Source: Symsagittifera roscoffensis (Eukaryota > Xenacoelomorpha > Acoela > Convolutidae). From it: a stretch of 64,000 nucleotides of DNA. Location of the stretch: NCBI RefSeq assembly GCF_963678635.1, contig NC_087064.1, forward strand, positions 45,307,346 to 45,371,345. Direction: 5' to 3'. A program made the translations under genes and the position numbers. Each line of letters starts with the position of its first letter. The first letter of the stretch is position 1. Shown piece by piece: positions 1 through 11,852 of the stretch. The notes below the pieces were generated by a model that was not told where the DNA came from, did no database searches, and was given only the letters and a program-made list of their open reading frames with translations.

Positions 1-1161
1 CTGTTAAATTTTTGGCATATCTTCTTCTGATTCACATTGGCATTGGCTTCAAGGAGGATTCTTAGTGCTTTTGCTCGATCCTTATCCTTCGATTTCCGGA
101 CTATTCTGCTCTTTCGTACGATTTTGACATTATCTCTCGACTGATCAATGCGATTCTTTAGCTGTGATGCAATGAGGGTCAAGCTCTCCAGGTGTTTTTT
201 ATCTGAACGATCAGAGTTTTTTACTAAGTTATCCCTTAAAACTTAAAATTCACATTTTGGAAGGCGTCCAAAATGGGCTTCAAAAGGAGAACATCGAATC
301 GTCTTTGGTTTGTTCCATCTAAGATCGCGAATTATCGTGCCAAGGCAAAATTCTATTGAAAGTAACATTTTCATCCAACAACATAACTCCCAATCTTCTT
401 TTGATCATTTGTGTGGTTTCTTCAACTAATCCACACCTCCTGTGGTCCCCCACTGGACAGAATTTTTGGTCAATATTATAATCGGAACAAAATTTTTGCT
501 GCATTGTTTTGCCCTTAAAGCCAGAGAATTGATCGGTTCTTATATACTCTGTTATTCCGTGAGTATCAACATAAGTACGTAGAAATTTAACTGATGATTT
601 AAACCCAGTTGACTTAGTGATTTTTACCGACGGAAATTTGAGTATCTATATATAGCTACAAGTAAGTAAGCTTTCTTCCCCTTGTGATCTTCTAAAGGTG
701 CCGCATAGTCTAGTTGTATTTCTTGACCCGGCTGCGATAGCAGTGGGAGAGGTTTTTGAGTCATTCTTCGGTATTATATACTTAGCATTATTACCATAGC
801 GAGTGCAACTCCTGCTTTCTTCGGCCATGTTAACAATGTCCTTATGCATGTGTGGCCGCCACAGATACTTCGATACCTGTAGCATCGCTTCCTGCCCGGG
901 ATGGCCACGATGATTCCGTTTTAGTACAGCGAGCCGCTACTGCCCTGGAACAGCTAGCCGACCGTCCACGATGATACAATCATCCACTACCGACATCTGG
1001 TGCCAGAGCGAGTTCGTATAGGGTCCCATTAATTCAAAACTGTGGCGGTCGTTATGTTCGATGACACGCCGAAGTCTGTCCATCCATGTGTCCTGGGTGG
1101 TTAGTTCAGCTAGTAGACTTCGATCGAATAACTTCTCTTCATTCTTCATTGTTCTCTTCAT
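1..1161 (-). pseudogene. Gypsy integrase fragments
   Basis: Three minus-strand pieces in different frames follow Gypsy integrase order. 1161-937 is the segment before the zinc finger (LLAELTTQDTWMDRLRRVI, then DDCIIVDGRLAVPGQ). 885-646 carries the H2C2 region (YLWRPHMHKDIVNMAEESRS, CTRYGNNAKY) running into the start of the catalytic core. 504-319 is the later core (FCSDYNIDQKFCPVGDH, then GLVEETTQMIKRRLG). The frame breaks make it non-functional. The end lies outside the window. Confidence 0.8.
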
Positions 1162-2122
1162 TGTTCTCTTCGTGCTTCTCGGCCACGCGAAACTCTTCTT
1201 GTCTCAAACTGCGTTCGAGTCTTCTTCCTGCTACTAGGCTGACTTCCGGGCTGTCTATTGGACTGTCTGCTGTTAAGTCCACCTCTATCACTGTTGTTCC
1301 CTTCACATCTTCTATGTTTTTGTATGGGCTGATCATTTCCGTGGGCGCTTCCAGCTCTAACAAGGTTCCTGTGGTTGATTTGTCATTACATTCCGATTCA
1401 ACTAGATCCCAGAATGACATGAGCTTGAGTGGTTCTGTTCATGTTGGTGTTGACGTTGATGGTCCGGTTTCAGGACTTTTCTTGTTGTATAAGTCCATTT
1501 TCGACCATTCCACCTGCGGTACACCTGAATCAGAGCTGTCCGACACTTTTACCCCAGATGTTCCTCTGTGAACCGTCCTCGTTCTCTGGAAAGTGGTTTC
1601 CGTTACTTGTTCCAACATTTGGTCTGATCTTCACTAGCTGGTTTTTCGCTCGACTAATTTCACTGTCTTTTTCGGTTTCTCTTTTCCGGGTTTTTTCTCC
1701 ACCCGTTTTGCTTCTGTGTACTTGAAATAGTTTGTTTCTTAATCGACCGATTGCTTACACTGAGATATTTTGCTTGAACTGTTCTGTACACAGTTTGAGA
1801 GACGTGAGTTTTGATCGTTTTTGATCCGGTCGAGCTTTGTTCGTTCTTGAACAGATTGGTTGCTGTAGCAACCGTGGGATGACGTCTCTTGCATTCTATC
1901 CAGTGTGTTTCTTGTTTCAGAACATTCTAGATTTTCTTTGTTCTGGCCAGGCTGTGTTTCATTACTGAGCCGACTGTTCAAACAGTCGAGTACTCGATGA
2001 AATTCCTCAATCGATATTATCACAAATTTCTCATCCATTTTTGACTCAGGCCACGGTTGCATGTTTGGTTCTCTTGACAAATAATCTACTATTCCCATAT
2101 CTCTACCCGGTATATGCACCAA
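1139..2122 (-). pseudogene. Gypsy linker between RNase H and integrase
   Basis: 2122-1739 reads HIPGRDMGIVDYLSREPN, the end of a Gypsy RNase H and its connection domain, then a low-complexity polar stretch (NSRLSNETQPGQNKENLE). 1420-1139 is acidic and ends in a short EENNEE repeat made by a ttcattgttctc-type DNA repeat. Most of the polar stretch recurs at 3691-3404, the key evidence for the internal duplication of this element. Confidence 0.65.
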
Positions 2123-2306
2123 CTTAAATTAGCAAGGTAACAATCGGTCAACCCACCTAGTGAGTCGACATTGATACGTTTTATTTGATCAGTTTTTCCC
2201 CCAATGCTGATGTAAGAGCTTTATGATCTGTGGCTATTTTAAACTCTTTCCCTAAAAGAAAGTGTTTAAATCGGTCTACCGGCACTAATACTGCAAGCAG
2301 TTCCAG

Positions 2307-3530
2307 TTATTTGGTCGAAAACTTTTTCTCTTGGGTTTTTAGATAACGTGAAGCAAGTGCTATGGGTACCCACTCGTCATCGACTATTCTATGTTCCAAA
2401 GTTGCCCCTAGGCCACTGTGAATTGCGTCGCATTTTACCCCAGTATCTTTTAAGGGATTATAATAGCTAGTTTGTGCAATCCGTGCTACTGCCTCTTTAA
2501 TTTCGTCAAAAATAAGGGAGTGTTTGTCCCCCCACTCGAATATTTGCACCGGCAATTGTATTTTCTTAAACATTTTTTTCTCATTTTCTTCTCTTATCAG
2601 TGGTCTGAGTTTATCGGTTAAACTCGCTGCATTGGGAAAAAATTTAGAGAGGTGATTGATACTACCCATGAATGATCTCAATTGTTTAAGCAGTTTCGGG
2701 GGTAGAAGATTAAGTATTGCCTCATTTTATGTGATTTTGGGAATTATTCGAATGTCCGGAATTTGGGAATGTCTGGTCCATTGCCTTTTAAATTCAGCAG
2801 GCATGTCTGCTAACCCATAGAACTCTGTAAGCAATCTGTATGTTCCTGTTGCTTGGCCACCAACAATGTTGAAACTTCACCGCTTAGCTGTTTCTGCAGT
2901 TGGTTTGTTTGACTATATGCATGTTTCATGACAAGTACCGTAAAAAAATGTGCGGGTTGTTTTTGCAGAGAAAATTTGACTCACTCCATCCAATAATTCA
3001 ACTACATTTGGCATTTGTTATTAGTTTTTATACAGTTGTCTATTATTAGGCTTTGCGTTTAATGCCAATTTAAAGGAGTCGTCCTTTTTACTGTAATTAC
3101 TATTGGAGCAAAAAATTAGTCGCTTGTACAATTGTCTAGTTTCATTTTAGACCTTCCGATAACAATTTCGCTAAATCTGCCTGGACCTTCCTGAATATGA
3201 AGAGATATTCTCCTACCTTATTCTTGTATTGGACAAACAGGGTACTTGAAACGTGTATTAACCACATGATTTTTGACTTTCCCTGCCGCCGGTCAAAAAG
3301 GGAACTGAATTTTTGGTAAAATTGTTGTTTCAAACCTTCTGACTGCTCGCATAAAAGCAAGTCAAAGCTAGATTTTTTTGATGGTGCTGGCCTTTGAGAT
3401 GTATCAATTACCACCTTTCCTAGTAGGTCCAGAACCAGAATGCATCTTGCTCGTCGTTCTGTGATTAACAAAGATGCGTTTTTGACTTCCCAACCTGCTG
3501 CACGAATATTGGCTGATACTAGGCGGACTT
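2307..3530 (-). pseudogene. Second (duplicated) Gypsy RT-RNase H copy
   Basis: 2681-2307 encodes the RT thumb/RNase H start (MRSFMGSINHLSKFFPNAAS, later WGDKHSLIFDEIKEAVARIA and GLGATLEHRIVDDEWVPIAL). 3530-2700 is a frame-broken RT core resembling 5266-4385. Nucleotide blocks such as the gatgcgtttttgact box (3473 and 5247) and the RNase H block (2409 and 4015) occur once in each copy, offset by about 1.77 and 1.60 kb, so the copies have since lost or gained about 170 bp relative to each other. Confidence 0.8.
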
Positions 3531-3691
3531 TCGGGCTGTCTGTTGAGCTGTTGTTCTTGAAAAGATTGGTTGCTATAACAACCGTGGGATGACGTGTCTT
3601 GCGTTCTATCCAGTGTATTTCTTGTTTCAGAATGTTCTAGATTTTCTTTGTTCCGGTCAGGTTGTGTTTCATTACTTAGCCGACTGTTCAA
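3404..3691 (-). pseudogene. Duplication junction: linker fused to protease/RT start
   Basis: One reading frame begins with the post-RNase H linker (NSRLSNETQPDRNKENLEHS) and about 45 residues later becomes the protease/RT boundary sequence (LGSQKRIFVNHRTTSKMHSG) that is also found at the start of the other RT copy (5266). This fusion directly marks the breakpoint of an internal tandem duplication inside pol. Confidence 0.75.
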
Positions 3692-3783
3692 ACAGTCGAG
3701 TGCCCAATGAAAATCCTCAATCGACTTTATCGCAAATTTCTCATCAATTTTGACTCAGGCCACGGTTGCATGTTTGGTTCTCT

Positions 3784-5266
3784 TCACAGATAATCTACTA
3801 TTCTCATATCTCTACACGGTATATCATCTGTGGCTATTATAAACTCTTTCCCTAAAAGATAGTGTTTAAATCGGTCTACTGACCATAGTACTGCAAGCAG
3901 TTCCAGTTCATGGGTCGAGTACTTTTTCTCTTGGGAGTTTAGATAACGTGAAGCGAATGCTATGGGTACCCACTCGTCATCGGCTATTCTATGTTCCAAA
4001 GTTGCCCCTAGGCCACTGTGAATTGCGTCGCATTTACTCCAGTATCTTTTAAGGGATTATAATAGCTAGTTTGTGCAATCCGTGCTACTGCCTTTTTAAT
4101 TTCGTCAAAAATAAGGGAGTGTTTGTCCCCCCACTCGAATGTTTTCACCGGCAACTGTTTATTTTTTTCATCTTCTTTTTCTCATTTTCCTCTCTGAACA
4201 GTGGTTTGAGTTTATCGGTTAAACTCGCTGCGTTGGGAATAAGTTTAGGGAGGTGATTGATACTACCCATTATTGATCTCAATTGTTTAAGCAATTTTGG
4301 GGGTTGAAGATTAAGTATTGCCACTGTTTTCGTGATTTTGGGAATTATTCCACTTGGTGTTAGTTTATGTTCTAATCAATTAACTTATGTCTGAAAGAAT
4401 TCACATTTTGAGAGCTTTAACGCTCGATTTTTATCATCTATTTTCTTTAATACTTCGAGTACCAACTTTTCATGTTCTTTTTTGTCTCCTTTTGAAACAA
4501 TCAAAACATCGTCGAGAAAGCAAAATGTGTTCTTAGCATGATTTAAGGTCCGGTCAATTGCATTTTGAAATTCAGCAGGCATGTCTGCTAGCCCATAGAA
4601 CCCTGAAGGAAATTGTATGTTCCTGTTGCTTGGCCACCCACAATGTTGCTTAGCGGTTTCTGCAGTTAGTTTGATTTGACTATATGCATATTTCATGTCA
4701 AGTACTGTAAAAAACAATGTCCCGGCTCTTTTTGCAGTGACAATTTGACTCACTCCATCCATAAAATAATTCATCTACGTTTGGCATTTGTATTTAATTT
4801 TATACAGTTGTCTAATAATAGGCTTTGCGTCTAATGCCAATTTTATGGAGTCATCCTTTTTTACTGTAATTACTATTGGAGCAATAAAACAGTCGCTTGT
4901 ACATTTATCTAGTTTCATTATATGACCTTCCGATAATAATTTCGTCAAATCTGCCTGGACCTTGTTCTGAATATGAATAGGTAATTTGCTACCTTTTTCT
5001 TGTATTGGACATAACGCGTACTTGTATTTTGTGTTAAGCACACGGTTTTTTGACTTCCCCTGCCGATCAAAAAGGCAACTAAATTTTTGGTAAAATTGTT
5101 GTTTCAAACTTTTTGACTGCTCGCACAGTAGCACCTCAAACCTAGATCTTTTTGATGGTGCTGACTTTTGAGATATATGAATTCCCATCTTTTTTTGTAG
5201 TCCAGACCCAGAATGCATCGTGCTCGTCGTTCTGTGATTAACAAAGATGCGTTTTTGACTTCTCAA
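3784..5266 (-). pseudogene. Gypsy reverse transcriptase and RNase H (first copy)
   Basis: 5266-4775 gives the RT fingers (PIQEKGSKLPIHIQNKVQAD, SDCFIAPIVITVKKDDSIKL). 4774-4385 gives the palm with LDMKYAYSQIKL, the catalytic box as FLDDVLIV and the thumb-proximal LSKCEFF. 3999-3784 gives RNase H (ASRYLNSQEKKYSTHELELL, AVLWSVDRFKHYLLGKEF). Frame changes separate the blocks. The domain order and motifs are typical of metazoan Ty3/Gypsy. Confidence 0.88.
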
Positions 5267-5688
5267 ACTGCTGAACGAATATTGGCTTGTATTGCTCCCA
5301 ACATCAAAAATGGGTCTTTGTTATAGTCTACAAACTGTGCTGACAGGTTCAGCTTCTCGGCTGGAATAAATGGTGTTTCTGATGATCTATCTAATAGTTG
5401 TTTGGCTGTAGTCCAGTTCAGAAACGAAACCGTACTCCCTGTGTCTATTGTCATATTTATGATTTGGTTGTTTATTCTAACCAACGCCTTCAGTGCTTTC
5501 GTTTGGTGCGACTGTGGATTTCTGCGTATATCAATCTTCCATATATTCTGAGTAACGGACCGAGGCTTTGTTTCGATGGACATGATCTTGAATTCATCCA
5601 TTGAATCAAAGCTCTGAATTAGATTACACTCTTCCACTGAACTTGAGTTTTCTTCTGTAACCTTGTGGACTTGTTGCAAACGGCCCAA
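5263..5688 (-). pseudogene. Gypsy retropepsin
   Basis: The aspartic protease active-site box reads MTIDTGSTVSFLN, about 90 residues into the frame, preceded by a typical VRINNQIINM strand. The frame overlaps the gag-like frame upstream, as expected for a frameshifted or decayed Gag-Pol junction, and overlaps the RT frame at its end by 4 nt. Confidence 0.82.
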
Positions 5689-6121
5689 TTTGGCAAAATG
5701 GTTTGGTTTTTACAGTTTTTCCCATTGCCATTCGGTTTTTTAAATAAACTTCGCGGAAAATTCTTCCACATCTAGTGCACTGTTTTTGCTCTTGTCGAAA
5801 TTTTGTGTTCCTTTGCTCATTTGTTTTCTTCCTGAATTGGTCTCTATTCGGTCTTTTGTAGTTTTGACCCTTGTTCCCAACTGACATTATAGGTTCTCGC
5901 TTTAGTTTAATTTGCGGCCCGTTAAATTGACCAATTTTTGTATTTCCCGTTACTGATTTTTGGTGCGCTTGTGTCGTTTGCTTACTTTGCTCAAACTTAA
6001 TGGCTCGTTTGGGTACCTCGTCTGACGTAAACGTTTCGAACGTTAGAGTGTCCTGTAGTTCATTATTTTTCATTTTTGATATGAATGAGTCTCGGACTAG
6101 TTCTTCTTCCAGCACACCCAA
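5624..6121 (-). pseudogene. Gypsy Gag C-terminal part with degenerate zinc knuckle
   Basis: The frame has LVRDSFISKMKNNELQDTL, a usual Gag motif before the nucleic-acid-binding region, a basic stretch, and CTRCGRIFREVYLKNRMAMG, which looks like a CxxCGxxFxxxH zinc knuckle in which the later Cys/His ligands are lost. The N-terminal Gag part beyond 6121 continues in broken frames to about 6.3 kb. Confidence 0.65.
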
Positions 6122-6599
6122 TTCAGCCGTGGCTGCCTGTGCAGTTAGTGCCGCATGAAATGATTCTAACGTCTCCCCATTTTCTTGCGCTCTTGTGAAT
6201 AATCTAAAACGCTCATACGTGATGCTCTTTGTTTTTTGCCAATCTCACCATCTCTCTGAACTCAAGTTCTGATATTTCCGTGTGCTACTTTAGGCCCGCG
6301 CTCTCTCTTTTCTTCATTTTCGAGAATAACTTTATCCCTTAATAAACTGTCTCTTGCTTCCCTGTCCGTTACTGCCTGTGCATCTTCATTTTTCCTGGAG
6401 TCTATGGACAAGGAAGTGGTTCCTCAAAAATTGCTTTTGGGTCTTTTAATAAGATCTCAGGATTCACATTTTCTTTTACTGTCAACGGTTACAAAAACTG
6501 GTCAAACCAAATTTTGAAATTCCACGGAGGATCGGAACTTGTTGATGTCCACAAAACAGGAATGCCCATGTCCGTTCGGTTATCCTGTGTCATGAATCC

Positions 6600-8260
6600 T
6601 GCTGGCTGGGCCATGTGGTAAGGAATAGTATGCTATAAAACTGTTGTGAAAACAACGTAGGTTTCAAGATGTAAATTTAGTCTCTGAAACTGTTTCTTTT
6701 GATTTTCTCTAAAAGCTTTTACGTGAGACCGAATTCCGTATCTGCCGTACTCAGATCTGCCTCTCATCTGAATCGACTCAATGATCAACACTGAACGACC
6801 TTGGTATAATAACAATAAATGATTACAGATAGCAATATGAATCTCAAGGTTAGTGTACAGCAAGGTTAACATATAGTTACTATGCTGTACCACCAACTCA
6901 AGGTAGTTAGTTAGAAAACCAATTTTAAATGTTCTAACACCTGAATTGATAGTTGTTCGCTTTTTCTAGCAGTTTTAACAGAAACTTTGTTTTGACTTGT
7001 GTTCAGATTTGATGTTAACTATGTGAACTAAAAAAATTATTTAATTGGGTAAGGTGTACGTTACAGTTAGTATGGTTTGTTACAGCATTTACGTCAAAAG
7101 TGTTTCACTATAAAAAATTTTTTGTTCGAAAACTTTGTCGAACTTTGTATTAGATTGACCAAACTGATTTTGCAAGGTTTCACAAATCAATACAAATACA
7201 TTATTTTTTTTTAGCGCCGCAAGCGTTTTTTGAGGAAAAAACAGGCCAAAAAAGACGGACTTGGGCACTTTTTGGAATTTTTGTTTTTTCGGCGCACAGG
7301 GAAAGATATAAGCAACCCTCCCCCGGAGGGAGGGGGGAAGGTATAAGCAATTAATTCTATCAATCTGGAGCTGGAGTTTTGAAAAAAAAGGAATCAATAG
7401 AAAAAAGTTTTAGACCTAAAATTATTTAAACCAGGTTTTCGATAGGAATTAAACAATTTCAGATCTGAAAATCTACTAAGGTTGAAAACAACGAACTTCA
7501 GATCATCGTTAAAGAATTTGTTTAATACGTGAGCACAAGTGAGGAGAACATTAACTGGTGAAAAGGGTTAAACTGCGTCAAAATGAGTTCCTCGGATTTT
7601 ATTAATAATGCAATCTGATCCGAACTTCATTTCTATTCCGCATCAAGTTTTGCAATGTTCAACTATTTACTAACCAATCATAAATGATTGATTTCTCAAA
7701 AAAAATTCTCAGATTGTAAGCTTTCAGCTAGACAAATTTACCGATTGAAAAATGGTCGCTGTTGTTCAAAGGAGCTGCACAAACGCATCTGGCCGCTAAC
7801 AGATAACGCGAAAAACATACAGTGTATAGAATTAGGAACTAACTATCCTATAATATGACCACTATGGTTGTTTTTCACTATTGTCATCTACACTGTGATC
7901 AGCAACTCATTGGTTTTGGACTGATGGTCACCATTTGCATACTCAAGGTTTTTCGCAATGCTCCCATTTTAAATTGAAGCGGCGTTACTGTAACTTCTGG
8001 TTTCTTTAAACTAAAAAGATTTACTAAAAAAATAAATGGGAAAATTTTCAATACAGTGGGGGCATTATCCTAGGAAAATGTATGAAGTTTTTCTTTTCTG
8101 TTGTTTTTGCATAAACGAATGTCTTTTATGAGGGACAAAATTGGAAAAAAATTTCCTGAATTTCACATCAGCCTTTAAAAATTATTTAGTTCGGGAGAAT
8201 AAATGAGAAGATTAAGCTTCGGAAAGTGGGTAGTGAAATTGAAAGAAATATAAATGAAAC
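6600..8260. other. Non-coding, decayed repeats
   Basis: No convincing gene. 7130-7340 is a partial, reverse-oriented copy of the hAT-type MITE described at 20105-20516 (shared cgccgcaagcg and gtgcactttttgg-like blocks). 7740-8110 is a diverged relative of sequence at 8.94-9.27 kb and 10.25-10.35 kb and appears to lack the foldback DNA present at the second locus. The rest is AT-rich sequence in which I see nothing. Confidence 0.5.
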
Positions 8261-8640
8261 CAGGGGCGGATCTAGGATTTTCTCAAAGGAGAGGGGGCGG
8301 ATTTTCAAAATTTTTTCGAAATTTTGTCGACCTTTTTTTAGGTCGACCAAATTGGTTTTCCGAGCTCTCCCAAAGCACTAAAAAATCCCTGTTTTGGCCA
8401 AAATTTCGCCGCAGGCAAAATTTTGAAGAAAAAAAATAGGCCAAAATGCGTTTCTACCAAAAATGTCTACCAAAAAATTGCGCACTCCCCCCTTAAAATA
8501 AGTATATATTGGCGCCAAAGGCGCCTTTAGAAAAATGTTAGGGTCCGTCAGCCAGAATTGGATATCTGAAAATAGTTCAAAGGGGAGACCCTTTGGGTCG
8601 GTAAGGGGTCGAATCTTATACCCTCCGTTTTCGCCCGATA
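8261..8640 (-). mobile_element. hAT-type MITE, reverse copy, one end decayed
   Basis: Starts with the family terminus CAGGGGCGGATCTAGG at 8261 and carries the family's internal blocks in reverse order relative to 20105-20516, including the ggcgccaaaggcgcc palindrome near 8512 and gaccctttgggtcgg near 8588. The second terminus should lie near 8640 but is too diverged to place. No target duplication was found. Confidence 0.7.
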
Positions 8641-9231
8641 TGTTTGTTTAGCTCCTTCTTCCAATATCATCCTTTTCAAAGTAACTTTTTTCTCAAAAGG
8701 TAAAACTGACCCGCTATAACCTCACATTCTTTTTCAACGTTTTCTATAAAAAGGAGTATCCAATGTAGTTAGCACATAATTAAATCAGAAAAAAAATAAA
8801 TTAAATCCGAAAGAAAAAAGAAATTTAAATCAGAGAAAAAGAAGTTAAATAAGAATCTACAAAAAACCTATCAACAGATTCCAAATTTCTTGCGCGACAA
8901 TTATCACAAAAATTAACCCAATTGAGAAATTTTGACTGAAGAAAATATCTATAATGGACAAAGGAGCTGCAAAAACTATCTGGCCGAAAAGAGACAGCGC
9001 AAGATTTTGTATAATGTATGAAGTAATATATAGGTTGACCCATCGGTTGCATCTCACTAATGCCCTTTACGCTTGTGATTTGGTTGGTAACTTGTTGTTA
9101 TTGGTGTGGTGATCCTAAAGCAATTTGTCTTGCTCAACTGAAATAATTGAACTGAAAGGTTTAAAAACATAGATATCACAATTTTATCAATATTAGATGA
9201 GAACTGACCTTTAATCACAAACCAGTGGTTT
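8640..9231 (-). other. Hydrophobic coding-like segment, decayed duplicate at 7.75 kb
   Basis: 9057-8857 on the minus strand reads as a 66-residue, very hydrophobic peptide with two likely membrane spans (LSLFGQIVFAAPLSIIDIFF and GLIFVIIVAQEIWNLLIGFL). A related but frame-broken sequence lies at about 7755-7900 (shared ctcctttg and tctggcc blocks). It could be a fragment of a transporter-like exon duplicated with the surrounding repeat, or chance. I do not recognise a family. Confidence 0.25.
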
Positions 9232-9381
9232 TCGTAATGCTCTCATAATAAATTAGAAAGAATGGTCTAGTACATGTGGTGTTTGTTCTTTTGTAACACA
9301 AAAGCGCAAATAACCAGCTAACCCATTCCAAAATTTGGGAAAATTTGCTGACCTTTTCATTGCAAATGACACAATTTAGAT

Positions 9382-10210
9382 CCCGGGTCGAAGTTTTGGT
9401 TTCATGATCAGACGGTCGCGACCTATTTTTTTTAATTTCCAGACTGCCGTAACCAAAATTGGATATTTTCATACGCCGCGACCAAAGTTTGGTATTTGCA
9501 GACTTTGCGGAACCAAGGCAATGTGTCCCCGACCGGCGCGACCGAAGGAAAGTTAACCGCGACCGGCGCGACCAAAAGAAAGCTAACTGAGACCGGCGCG
9601 ACTTCGGAAAGTTGGTCACGGTAGTCGAAAATTAATCGCGGTGGTCGAAAAACTAATTACAGTGGTCGAAAAATTAGTCGCGGCATGGTCGAAAAATTAG
9701 CCACAAAACTTTCCGTGGCAGGTCGAAAAATTTTCCGTGGCATGGTCGAAAAAATAGTCGCGGTATGGTCAAAAAATTAGTCGCGGCGGTCGAAAATTTA
9801 GTCGTGGTCAGCAAATATACAAAAACAATAAATGAAAATGAACAAGTGTTAATTTAAAGCTAAAACTTTTTTGATTTTGTGTTAAGCTTATCGGGTTATG
9901 TGCTTGCAAAACTGTAAAACAGCTGCAAATAGCAAGAAAACCCATTAAAACATGTATTTTTTGATCGCCGCGACTAAGTTTTTGACCGCCGCGACTAATT
10001 TTTTGACCATGTCGCGACTATTTTTTTTCCATCGCTGCGACTAATTTAATGAACACCGCGACTAATTTTTCGACCATCGCGACCAAACTACGGTATTTCA
10101 AGAGTTTGTCCGCGACTTAAAACCCTGTCCAGACTATGAAATTTTTGGTCGCGGAATTAACATTTACGCGACCGAGAAAGCCGAAAAATTAGTCGCGACC
10201 TCGACCCGGG
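9382..10210. mobile_element. Foldback-like element, copy A
   Basis: Bounded by CCCGGGTCGA and its complement TCGACCCGGG. Each arm is built of degenerate 20-22-bp units of the type GGTCGAAAAATTAGTCGCGG (left arm, about 9540-9810) and the reverse complement GACCGCCGCGACTAATTTTT (right arm, about 9965-10200), around a ~150-bp spacer without repeats. Long inverted arms made of short tandem repeats are the defining architecture of foldback elements. No coding capacity and no clear target duplication. Confidence 0.75.
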
Positions 10211-10654
10211 AAGTTTAGTTTTGGGTTTTATGTGCCGCAAAATTTATTTGCTTCCACTAGTTGAAATTTTATAAGGCAACTTGTACATACAATGGAGGAA
10301 TAATCCTGGCAAATATTTGAAGCTTAAAGTCTTGTTGTTTTCGCATGAACAAATTATTTTTTGATTAACAGTTTTCCAATAGACTTTTTTAAAGCTATGT
10401 CTAGTAACCTTAAATACTCTCAGCTGATCTTTCATAATTCAACATTGGTTGATTGAATTTTATAATAAGGTGTTTCAGGAAAAGGTTTTATTCTGTGGCT
10501 ATTCTGCTCACTTTTAGTGTTCCTTTGATGCGATATCTCCATGTAATAAACAGAAAACTCATCGAGGTAAAAGTGTTACAATAGTGTGTTTTGTATTTGC
10601 TTCATTGGCTCTTTTGATGTCTTCTCGTCCTTGATTAATCAAAAATGAGCTTAT

Positions 10655-11167
10655 TGTTCCGACTTTCGATACGAAAGTAACGGAATATTTGTGCTCGGGG
10701 TGGGTTTTGTTTTCTTCAGACAAATTTCGACTTCTTAACTAGCCATTTTTGACGGAGTTCTTTTTATATCATTCAAACGGTATTGTTGTCCTGCGCCTAA
10801 ATTTGAAAAATTATTTCACCTGTCATCATTTTTTGTAAAGTTATGGGGGTTTAAAGATTGCCATTTTGGCCAATTTGGGACAATTAACGCGCGATATATT
10901 TTGGCTATTAACGCGTAAGCGGAGATTTAATCCGTCTTAGAAATCTTTCCAAATTGGTTGAAAGAAGCTTATTTGTCATAAATGATTTGTTACAATGAGC
11001 GAAATCTATTCTTTTGTACTTTATATGGCGTGTGGGGGGATGATTTTATAAAAAAAACTTCAAATTTTAGAAAAAGTTTTTTTCATTTTATTTTATTACA
11101 TTTAATTTTATATGTTACTGCTGCTCCATAAAACTTAAAAGGCAGCTTGATACGAGCAGTCTTGTTT
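10655..11167 (+). repeat. ~540-bp dispersed element, copy 1
   Basis: Begins tgttccgactttcgatacg and ends tacgagcagtcttgttt. Shared internal blocks with 11314-11852 include aacgcgtaagcggagattta and ggcgtgtgggggga. This copy lacks the terminal agtcggaaca / tcagggcttcgccctga block seen at the end of copy 2. Confidence 0.8.
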
Positions 11168-11313
11168 GATTTTAAAAAAGATTTTTTTGTCATTCTTTTT
11201 AGGCTGTGGAAAAATGAAAAATCTTTGTCGAGCCATAAAATAGGCGATACTTTGGTAATTGAATAGTTTCGTTTACCACTTCTGACTTAATTTTACTAAG
11301 TTTGCGTGCTTTT

Positions 11314-11852
11314 TGTTCCGACTTTCGATACGAAAGTAACGGAATATTTGTGCTCGGGGTGGGTTTTTCTTCTTCAGGTAAATTTCGACTTTTTAACTAG
11401 CCATTTTTGACGGAATTTTTTTATATCATTCGAAAGGTATTGTTCTCCTGAGCTCAAATTTGAAAAAATATTTCATCTGTGATCATTTTTCGTAAAGTTA
11501 CGGGGGTTTAAAGATTGCCATTTTGGTCAATTTGGGACAATTAACGCGCAATATATTTCGCGCTAATAACGCGTAAGCGGAGAGTTAATCCGTCTTAGAA
11601 ATCGTTCCAAATTGGTTAAAAGAAGCTTGTTTGCCATAATTGGTTTGTTACAAGGAGCGAAGTCTATCCTTTTTTACTTTATATGGTGTGTGGGGGGGGG
11701 GGGATGATTTTTATAAAAAATTTTAGATTTTAGAAAAAAAAAATTTTCATTTTGTTTTATTTCATTGAATTTTTTAATGTTATTACTGCTCCATAAACCT
11801 TAAAGGGCAGTCGGAACATTCAGGGCTTCGCCCTGATACGATCAGTCTTGTT
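11314..11852 (+). repeat. ~540-bp dispersed element, copy 2 (most complete)
   Basis: Starts TGTTCCGACT (11314-11323); its exact reverse complement AGTCGGAACA is at 11809-11818, followed by the perfect hairpin TCAGGGC-TT-CGCCCTGA... and a conserved cagtcttgtt tail. Inverted termini plus a 3' hairpin suggest a non-autonomous mobile element; the superfamily is not clear. Related copies: 10655, 17815, and truncated ones at about 30975 and 37465. Confidence 0.75.

Larger units (their letters stand above)
1..6600 (-). mobile_element. Degenerate Ty3/Gypsy LTR retrotransposon with duplicated pol middle
   Basis: Read on the minus strand the order is gag-like zinc-knuckle protein (about 6121-5624), retropepsin (5688-5263), reverse transcriptase (5266-4385), RNase H (about 4260-3784), a second RT-RNase H copy (about 3530-2307), a linker (2122-1739) and integrase (1571 to the window edge). 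Every domain is broken by stops or frameshifts, so the element is dead. The integrase runs off the left edge, so the 3' LTR is outside the window; I could not define the 5' LTR. The upstream limit near 6.6 kb is approximate. Confidence 0.85.

Noticed and set aside
1086-1725. Plus-strand open frames over the Gypsy linker
   Set aside because: They are antisense to the minus-strand Gypsy linker and show no family features.
11314-11852. Helitron interpretation of the ~540-bp repeat (3' hairpin)
   Set aside because: There is no CTRR terminus or 5' TC, and inverted ends are present, which Helitrons lack.
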